A stretch of DNA of 8,792 nt, from the NCBI GenBank assembly GCA_027016355.1, contig JALWAF010000030.1, forward strand, positions 1 to 8,792, in the 5' to 3' direction. This stretch comes from Candidatus Moraniibacteriota bacterium (GTDB lineage: Bacteria; Patescibacteriota; Minisyncoccia; Moranbacterales; GCA-2747515). The notes under the pieces were generated by a model. It did no database searches, was not told where the DNA came from, and saw nothing but the letters and a program-made list of their open reading frames with translations. The translations under genes and the position numbers were made by a program. Shown here piece by piece: positions 1 through 4,905 of the stretch. Positions within the stretch are counted from its first letter, which is position 1. Every line of letters begins with the position of its first letter.

Positions 1-712
1 CGCCTTCATCTTTATTTATCTTACCAACAACGTTATCTCTAATAACATTCATTACTTTTTGCAAAGCTGGACCAGTCATACCTCCTTCTTCTGTAATTTC
101 CTCTGTAATTTCTTTCCAAAATTTTGCAACTACATTCTCATCGCTCGTATCAATATTTTTAAAACGCCCTTTAATACCGCTTATAGATTGTTCAATAACT
201 TCTTGCTCTTGTTCAGATAGATTCTCCACACCCTTCAATTCACTTTGCTCAACATTAGACACATCAGCTTCCAACTCATTTTCATCCACATCATCATCTT
301 TTACCTCTACACTTTTAATTTCATCTCTATCCATATTCATTATTTTCCTTACCTCGCCCTCAATTTCTTCCATTTTTGTTACAATTTTAAATTCTTCTTC
401 TGTACGACGAGCAATTTCGTTTACATCCATTTCATCATTTATTCCAGATTCAACTTCTACAAAATTTCTAGATAGTGCTTCAAAATGCTCAAAACTATCA
501 TTTATTTTTTGTATTTCTTCTACACTCAATTTATTTCCACTATTAATTTTTTTTCTGACTTTTACCAAAATTTGAAACACGGCCTCATGTCGTGCTTCAT
601 TTTCTTCACGTCGTAAAGATAATCTTTCTTTCTGTTTTTTTTGTTGTTCTGGATTTTGTTGATTACTCACTTGTACATCCCCAAGTGCACTAAATCCACT
701 ACTAGTATGCAT
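1..712 (-). CDS. Acidic protein of unknown function (N-terminal part, runs off the left edge)
   Basis: An uninterrupted reading frame runs from the ATG at 712-710 to the window edge, giving 237 visible residues with no stop; the C-terminus lies outside. An in-frame TAA at 727-725 shortly upstream makes this ATG the natural start. The protein is hydrophilic, with no signal peptide or membrane segment in the visible part. Residues about 20-40 are rich in Lys, Arg, Glu and Gln (KKQKERLSLRREENEARHE) and look helical. Residues about 45-135 continue as charged, helix-prone sequence. An acidic stretch follows at 138-150 (KDDDVDENELEAD). A short tandem EITEEITEE lies at 201-209. I recognise no domain or catalytic motif. 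It has its own promoter (755-782) and is separated from the RDD gene by 116 bp, so it is probably a separate transcription unit. It could be a scaffold, a cytosolic regulator, or the leader of a larger protein; the sequence does not decide. Confidence refers to this being a real gene. Confidence 0.8.
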   Translation of the reverse strand, partial: MHTSSGFSALGDVQVSNQQNPEQQKKQKERLSLRREENEARHEAVFQILVKVRKKINSGNKLSVEEIQKINDSFEHFEALSRNFVEVESGINDEMDVNEIARRTEEEFKIVTKMEEIEGEVRKIMNMDRDEIKSVEVKDDDVDENELEADVSNVEQSELKGVENLSEQEQEVIEQSISGIKGRFKNIDTSDENVVAKFWKEITEEITEEGGMTGPALQKVMNVIRDNVVGKINKDEG

Positions 713-747
713 ATACTTACACCATTAAAAAAATTTTATTTTATATA

Positions 748-763
748 TGTTATAATTATAACA
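748..763. repeat. Perfect 16-bp palindrome over the -10 element
   Basis: TGTTATAATTATAACA reads the same on both strands. It carries TGTTATAAT, an extended -10, in both orientations with the two overlapping at the centre. It could be a symmetric operator, a bidirectional promoter core, or chance in AT-rich DNA. A 14/16 match lies at 3234-3249 over the -10 of the glycosyltransferase promoter. Confidence 0.7.
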
Positions 764-782
764 CAATAAAAAGAACAAACAA
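755..782 (-). promoter_or_regulatory. Promoter of the acidic-protein gene (extended -10)
   Basis: On the minus strand a perfect TATAAT lies at 760-755, preceded by TGT to give TGTTATAAT, an extended -10. A weak -35 candidate, TTGTTT at 782-777, sits 16 bp upstream. Transcription would begin near 748, leaving a leader of about 36 nt before the ATG at 712. Placement rests on matches to the general sigma-70-type consensus. Confidence 0.6.
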
Positions 783-828
783 AAAAACCATGGCAATCCT
801 TCACAACTCTAGTCATTGTATAATATCA

Positions 829-1563
829 TTATGTATTCTTATAAATAACAACTGTTTTAGCTGCTAAATCATGAATGCCTTGTTTTTTTGGTTTTATTGC
901 AATCATAAAACAAGCGACAAACAAGATAATTAGTATTAATTGAAGAAAGATCGCATGGAATACAATAGAACCAGCTGATAATGGAATAACAAAAGGCGTG
1001 ACAAAAGAAGTCAATGGCAACAAAACAATAAGTATTCCATTTATAAATTGACGTTTCCATATACGTCCAAGAGGTGCTTTGTGTAATGTATTTACATCAC
1101 AAACTTCAATACCTAACATTCTTTTACCAATTGTATTTTGACGTTTATTTGTCATAAAAACGAAATAAAAAACATAAACTACAAAAAAAATAAAAATTGA
1201 TATGAATGATAAAAAACCCATAAAAGAAACCATTATATAATCTGGAATAGATGTACAACACCAGTATACCACCCCTGCCATTGCCCCAGCTACTGCTATA
1301 ATTGATATTATAATTAATGCGGGGATACCTGAGATAACAGCTACAATACATATATCAATTAATTGTGCTGCAAATCTAACCCAAAAACCTGCGTAATGAA
1401 TGGGTGTATTATCTGATGGCGTCGTAATGTCTCCATATACATATTCTACCGCTTTTTGAATTTCTATATTATTATATCCCGCCTTTTTCAATTGTTGTAC
1501 TAAGGATATTTGTGTATATTGACTCTTATTTTTTTGTAAATAATCTACTATTTGTTTATTCAT
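829..1563 (-). CDS. RDD-family multi-pass membrane protein with an N-terminal helical module
   Basis: 244 residues from the ATG at 1563. A longer frame can be opened 15 codons upstream at 1608, but those codons lie inside a palindromic element, and the neighbouring paralogue begins at the same MN-QIVDYLQKNK sequence, so 1563 is the better start. Residues 1-43 form a cytosolic, probably three-helix module like that of the protein at 1828-3141. The RDD domain covers about 57-240. Visible hallmarks are the first-helix AGFWVRFAAQLID (R63, D70), the cytosolic QNTIGKRMLGIEV (142-154), and the closing QGIHDLAAKTVVI (228-240) with its conserved Asp. About four or five membrane segments are seen, near 64-98, 108-137, 175-193 and 200-224. 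RDD proteins are poorly understood; some are proposed ion or solute transporters. The family assignment is firm, the substrate unknown. The upstream gene has the same orientation, but 264 bp with a strong palindrome separate them. No clear terminator follows the stop. Confidence 0.85.
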   Translation of the reverse strand: MNKQIVDYLQKNKSQYTQISLVQQLKKAGYNNIEIQKAVEYVYGDITTPSDNTPIHYAGFWVRFAAQLIDICIVAVISGIPALIIISIIAVAGAMAGVVYWCCTSIPDYIMVSFMGFLSFISIFIFFVVYVFYFVFMTNKRQNTIGKRMLGIEVCDVNTLHKAPLGRIWKRQFINGILIVLLPLTSFVTPFVIPLSAGSIVFHAIFLQLILIILFVACFMIAIKPKKQGIHDLAAKTVVIYKNT

Positions 1564-1584
1564 ATTGTTATATTCATATATTAG

Positions 1585-1767
1585 ACTTCTTAAAAAACCT
1601 ATCCACATGTCATTTCGACTGTAGCGGAGCGAAATGGAGAAATCTCTAAACTTACAGCTTTATCATGTTATTATAGCTTTGAGATCTCTCGACTCCACCT
1701 GCCTACCGGTAGAGGCAAGTTATCACTACGCTCGAGATGACAATTTTTTAAAGGTTTTTTAAGAAGT
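1585..1767. repeat. REP/BIME-like palindromic element, 183 bp
   Basis: The ends are a perfect 16-bp inverted repeat: ACTTCTTAAAAAACCT at 1585-1600 and its complement at 1752-1767. Inside lies a second inverted pair, TGTCATTTCGAC (1608-1619) against CTCGAGATGACA (1731-1742), with 10 of 12 positions complementary. The left half has its own hairpin, CATTTCG (1611-1617) with CGAAATG (1630-1636). The right half has the palindrome GAGATCTC (1681-1688), a CCGGT-centred hairpin at 1700-1717 (TGCCTACCGGTAGAGGCA, one bulge), and TCTCGA/TCGAGA at 1687-1692 and 1732-1737. Two REP-like units in opposite orientation is the layout of BIME elements. It lies in the gap upstream of the RDD gene, would form part of its leader if transcribed from further upstream, and could limit read-through. 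It is noticeably richer in GC than its surroundings. There is no transposase, and no clear target duplication was seen. Confidence 0.8.
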
Positions 1768-1804
1768 TTATTAAATTTTCACCTTTTTATAAACTTAAGT
1801 TAAA

Positions 1805-1810
1805 ATTATA
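1805..1810 (-). promoter_or_regulatory. Possible -10 element upstream of the RDD gene
   Basis: TATAAT on the minus strand at 1810-1805, followed by TTTAAC, just past the stop codon of the single-pass membrane protein gene. No good -35 is visible. If used, it would give the RDD transcript a leader of about 235 nt that includes the whole 183-bp palindrome. TATAAT is expected by chance in such AT-rich DNA, so this is weak. Confidence 0.2.
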
Positions 1811-1827
1811 TAATAAAATATTGCTAT

Positions 1828-3141
1828 TTAGTATTTAAACTCCTTGAATTCCTCTGTTATTTTATCCACAACCTCAACTGGCAATTTATCATCAATATCT
1901 TTAGTTATTCTATATGTATATGCCTGCATACCATTTTTTGTAACTTTAGTCCACTCATACAAATATTTTCCATTTAATGCTCCTGAAAGGACAAATCCAC
2001 ATTCTTCACTACTGCCAAATGAAATATCAACTACTTTTGCTGAAGTATTAACACCACTTTTTAAATGCTTACAACCAGCATTAGCTGAATCATACACTGC
2101 TTTTTTTAACTTACTTACTAACATACTTTTTGTTTTACGAGGTTTCCGCTTTTCATTTATTGGTATATATCGTTTATGTTCATCAGTATATTCAAATCCA
2201 GTAGTTACATCAAAAATAAAATCTTCTTGATCAAAGTGAAACGCAATATCATCAACTGAATCCATTGTAGATTGTGAAGTTGTATTATTCATCTTGAATT
2301 TATCTGCCTCTGTCATTGAAACCTGCCTGAAAATAGTAACTATTTTCTCCATATCCCCCAACTCCTTACTACCGTCAATAGCTACAGTAAGTATACTCTG
2401 AAATTTGCCTCCGTTTGTAACATCAAATAATTCATATTCTGTTTTATCCATATTCTCATTATATGAACTAATATAAAAACCAAATTCATCATTATTTTCA
2501 TCATCCCATTCATCAGAGTCTACGTTCCTATCTGCACTTTCACTCATATTTTCATAAAAATCCCTCGTCCCTTCTGAATCATACATGACTCGCTTTGGTA
2601 TAACAATAATAAATTCTTGATTAACATTTTTGTCTACAGGAGAATAAGTATATTTAACCCCACCTGTAACCAATGTTTCTGTATTTTTTAAAGAAAAATG
2701 TATATTATTTATGACAATATCACTATCCTTGCCATCACTATTACTCATCACTACATTATCTTTCTTTGTTTTTTCAGTATCCAAATCATGCTCAACAACA
2801 CCTTTATTAATTTTTGTATTTTTTTTAAAAGGCTTATCTACCATTTCTCTATGATTAGTGTCATCTGATTTCAGAATATTATTACTTACCCCATACATAT
2901 AAAAAACAACAATTGTTGCCACCACAATTAAAATAACTGTGATAACACCACATCCAATTCCAAGCGCTCTAAACTTACTCTTATCTGCCACATTTGTATC
3001 ATTGCTTAAATTATAAACAAAATTGACACCTTCATTTATCTCAGAAGTATTGTAACCTGACTTTTTTAATTGTTCCACCAAAGATTCTTGTGTGTACCGC
3101 TCTTTATTTTTTTGTAAATAATCTACAATTTGTTGATTCAT
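1828..3141 (-). CDS. Single-pass membrane protein with shared N-terminal module and large outside domain, function unknown
   Basis: 437 residues from the ATG at 3141. Residues 1-43 are a charged helical module, 30 of 43 residues identical to the start of the RDD protein encoded downstream. One membrane helix lies at about 59-84 (ALGIGCGVITVILIVVATIV). Lys and Arg just before it (DKSKFR) predict N-in, C-out topology, putting about 350 residues outside. A low-complexity, charged linker covers about 88-140. Two blocks of mixed beta/alpha character follow, about 141-276 and 296-437. Each opens with an I-x-F segment followed by VT-x-G-x-x-YT and ends in an amphipathic helix, which hints at a weak tandem duplication. 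Two Cys in the last block (C357, C381) could form a disulfide. There are no catalytic motifs, no lipobox and no cleavable signal peptide. It may be an envelope sensor, anchor or binding protein. Function is not recognised. It is transcribed away from the glycosyltransferase genes from a divergent promoter region. Confidence 0.85.
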   Translation of the reverse strand: MNQQIVDYLQKNKERYTQESLVEQLKKSGYNTSEINEGVNFVYNLSNDTNVADKSKFRALGIGCGVITVILIVVATIVVFYMYGVSNNILKSDDTNHREMVDKPFKKNTKINKGVVEHDLDTEKTKKDNVVMSNSDGKDSDIVINNIHFSLKNTETLVTGGVKYTYSPVDKNVNQEFIIVIPKRVMYDSEGTRDFYENMSESADRNVDSDEWDDENNDEFGFYISSYNENMDKTEYELFDVTNGGKFQSILTVAIDGSKELGDMEKIVTIFRQVSMTEADKFKMNNTTSQSTMDSVDDIAFHFDQEDFIFDVTTGFEYTDEHKRYIPINEKRKPRKTKSMLVSKLKKAVYDSANAGCKHLKSGVNTSAKVVDISFGSSEECGFVLSGALNGKYLYEWTKVTKNGMQAYTYRITKDIDDKLPVEVVDKITEEFKEFKY

Positions 3142-3164
3142 ATTTTTATTTTTGTATTTACTTT

Positions 3165-3194
3165 ATTATACTAACATAAAAATAAGTATTTCAC
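3165..3194 (-). promoter_or_regulatory. Promoter of the single-pass membrane protein gene
   Basis: Minus-strand TATAAT at 3170-3165 with GTGAAA (4/6 to the -35 consensus) at 3194-3189, 18 bp apart. Predicted transcription starts near 3158, about 17 nt before the ATG at 3141, so the leader is very short. It is one half of a divergent promoter region that lies back to back with the glycosyltransferase promoter. Confidence 0.45.
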
Positions 3195-3212
3195 ATCATT
3201 TATTTCATATAA

Positions 3213-3242
3213 TTAAGAGTTTTATGTCACATATGATATAAT
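3213..3242 (+). promoter_or_regulatory. Promoter of the glycosyltransferase pair (extended -10)
   Basis: TGATATAAT at 3234-3242 is an extended -10 with a perfect TATAAT (3237-3242). TTAAGA at 3213-3218 is a 4/6 match to a -35, 18 bp upstream. Transcription would start near 3249, about 20 nt before the ATG at 3270. The stretch 3234-3249 matches the palindrome at 748-763 in 14 of 16 positions. Confidence 0.5.
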
Positions 3243-3269
3243 TACAACATACACATAAGATCAAATAAA

Positions 3270-4832
3270 ATGAACACAAAAAATAAAATTATTCACTTTA
3301 CAATTTTTGGTATCATTGTTTTACTTGCAATTGTTCTGCGTGTTTATAATATTAATAATGCTCCTAGCGGCATTTATCCAGATGAAGCAAATAATGGTAC
3401 AAATGCCTACGATGCTCAATTGAACAATAATTATCAATGGTTCTATCCTGACAATAATGGACGTGAAGGGCTTTATATTAATCTAATGGCTGTTGGATTT
3501 AAATTTTTTGGTGTAAGTATATTTACTATCAAGCTTCCATCTATCATTATGGGGGTACTTACTGTTATTGGTGTATATTTACTTTCTAGAGAATTATTTA
3601 TATCTAAACCACGTCTTGCTCTGATTGCCAGTTATCTAACTACTGTGAGTTTTTGGGCTGTAAATTTTTCACGTACTGTTTTCCGTGCCATTATGATGCT
3701 TCCTGTACTTACTTTTTCTTTTTATTTTATATTTAGAGGAATTCGCACAAATAAATGGTGGAATTTTGCACTAGCTGGATTTATATTTGGATTAGGTTTT
3801 CATACTTATATTGCGTTTCGTATAGCTCCCATACTACTCATTGTATTATTTATTTTATTATTATTACAACAGGGTTTTGCAATATTAAAAAAACATTGGA
3901 AAAATTTACTTATATTTATCTTATTTGCTTTTATTAGCGCCGCTCCAATCCTTTACACCTTTCATACACATCCCGAATTTTTAAATTCTCGTACTGCTGA
4001 TGTGTCTGTATTTGCAAATGCCCAAGATGGACTCATGCCGACCCTGACAAAAACCATCACAACTTCTGTACTTAAGTTTAATTTCTATGGAGATCAAAAT
4101 TGGCGTCATGGCTATCCACCTCAACCAACTCTTGAATTTTTTGTTGGTATAATGTTTGTTGGCGGTATTATATTATCAATAATCATCTTTTTTAATTATC
4201 TCATTCGCAGATTTATAGGAAAAGTACACAATCGCAAATTAGTAACACATGGATTATTACTTGCATGGTTTGTAAGTTTTCTTGCGCCGGAGTTCCTCAC
4301 AACAGAAGGGTTGCCACACGCCCTGCGTTCTATTGGCACACTTCCTGTTGTATATATTTTTGCAGCATTTTTCATTAATTTTATCATTGAACGCTCCAAA
4401 AAACTTTCACGAGAACTATATATTGTAACATTATTTTTTATTATCACATTACTTATCATTTCTGGTTTTTGCAATATACTAAAATATCATAAATATTGGA
4501 CAACAAGTCCACATCAAGCACAAAGCTTTAACAAGGATTTAACAGATATTGCCAAATACATCAAAATTCTCCCACAAAATTCTAATAAATATGTAATCGC
4601 AGGCCCATTAGAAAGACTGCCTGTGAAGTTATTAAATGAAACAACTCCAAACTTGTATTTCTTATATGAAGATGAGATTGACGAAATTGATGTTTCAAAA
4701 GACTTCTACGTACTAATGTCAAACAAAAAAGCTAACGTCATAGATAATTTATCAAATAAAACAAATATTACTACTGATACCATTGCGACAAACCTAGACA
4801 CAGAATTTATTATTATAAAACATACTCAATAA
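3270..4832 (+). CDS. GT39/PMT_2-type membrane glycosyltransferase
   Basis: 520 residues. This GT-C fold enzyme belongs to the family of protein O-mannosyltransferases and ArnT, which move a sugar from a polyprenyl-phosphate carrier to an acceptor on the outer side of the cytoplasmic membrane. A first membrane helix at about 8-24 leads into an outside loop with the acidic pair in GIYPDEANNG (D38, E39), the position of the catalytic Asp in the family. NGREGLYINL (63-72) and NFSRTVFRAIMMLP (132-145) are further family-like segments. About ten to eleven hydrophobic helices follow up to residue 402. Loops with GDQNWRHGYPPQP (274-286) and EGLPHALRSIGTLP (346-359) resemble motifs I recall from bacterial members. 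The C-terminal 110 residues are a hydrophilic domain, probably outside. Donor sugar and acceptor cannot be read from the sequence. It is probably co-transcribed with the second glycosyltransferase 73 bp downstream. No Shine-Dalgarno precedes the ATG. Confidence 0.87.
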   Translation: MNTKNKIIHFTIFGIIVLLAIVLRVYNINNAPSGIYPDEANNGTNAYDAQLNNNYQWFYPDNNGREGLYINLMAVGFKFFGVSIFTIKLPSIIMGVLTVIGVYLLSRELFISKPRLALIASYLTTVSFWAVNFSRTVFRAIMMLPVLTFSFYFIFRGIRTNKWWNFALAGFIFGLGFHTYIAFRIAPILLIVLFILLLLQQGFAILKKHWKNLLIFILFAFISAAPILYTFHTHPEFLNSRTADVSVFANAQDGLMPTLTKTITTSVLKFNFYGDQNWRHGYPPQPTLEFFVGIMFVGGIILSIIIFFNYLIRRFIGKVHNRKLVTHGLLLAWFVSFLAPEFLTTEGLPHALRSIGTLPVVYIFAAFFINFIIERSKKLSRELYIVTLFFIITLLIISGFCNILKYHKYWTTSPHQAQSFNKDLTDIAKYIKILPQNSNKYVIAGPLERLPVKLLNETTPNLYFLYEDEIDEIDVSKDFYVLMSNKKANVIDNLSNKTNITTDTIATNLDTEFIIIKHTQ

Positions 4833-4844
4833 CATTTTACATTT

Positions 4845-4874
4845 TTGTTATTCCTGCGAAGACAGGAATGACAA
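4845..4874. repeat. REP-like hairpin between the two glycosyltransferase genes
   Basis: A 12-bp stem (TTGTTATTCCTG / CAGGAATGACAA, one T-G pair) closes a 6-base loop, CGAAGA. The core ATTCCTG-CGAAGA-CAGGAAT is a variant of the ATTCCCGCGAAGGCGGGAAT type of intergenic palindrome known from many bacterial genomes. No T-run follows on the plus strand, so it is not a standard intrinsic terminator. It may stabilise or partly separate the two messages. Its right end, ATGACAAT, is shared with the element at 1585-1767. Confidence 0.75.
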
Positions 4875-4905
4875 TGTCTCAACTCTTAATCTTTAATTAA
4901 AATAA

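Noticed and set aside
245..475. 76-codon plus-strand frame rich in Phe, Ile, Tyr and His
   Set aside because: It is the complement of the Glu/Lys-rich acidic-protein gene; that composition is what the antisense of such a gene gives.
785..815. Terminator after the RDD gene (CCATGG followed by seven T on the minus strand)
   Set aside because: CCATGG is only a 6-bp palindrome with no loop, so no stable hairpin precedes the T-run.
1585..1767. CRISPR array or IS element
   Set aside because: There are no regularly spaced direct repeats and no transposase; the symmetry is purely inverted.
1844..2230. 128-codon plus-strand frame opposite the single-pass membrane protein gene
   Set aside because: It lies fully inside a well-supported minus-strand gene, has no promoter, and its translation is a low-complexity Ser/Leu-rich shadow.
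1828..3141. Lipoprotein or secreted-protein reading of the single-pass protein
   Set aside because: The hydrophobic segment starts at residue 59 after a conserved cytosolic module; there is no N-terminal signal peptide and no lipobox.
4845..4874. Intrinsic terminator between the glycosyltransferase genes
   Set aside because: The stem is good but AATGTCTC follows it, not a T-run, and the sequence matches a REP-like family better.
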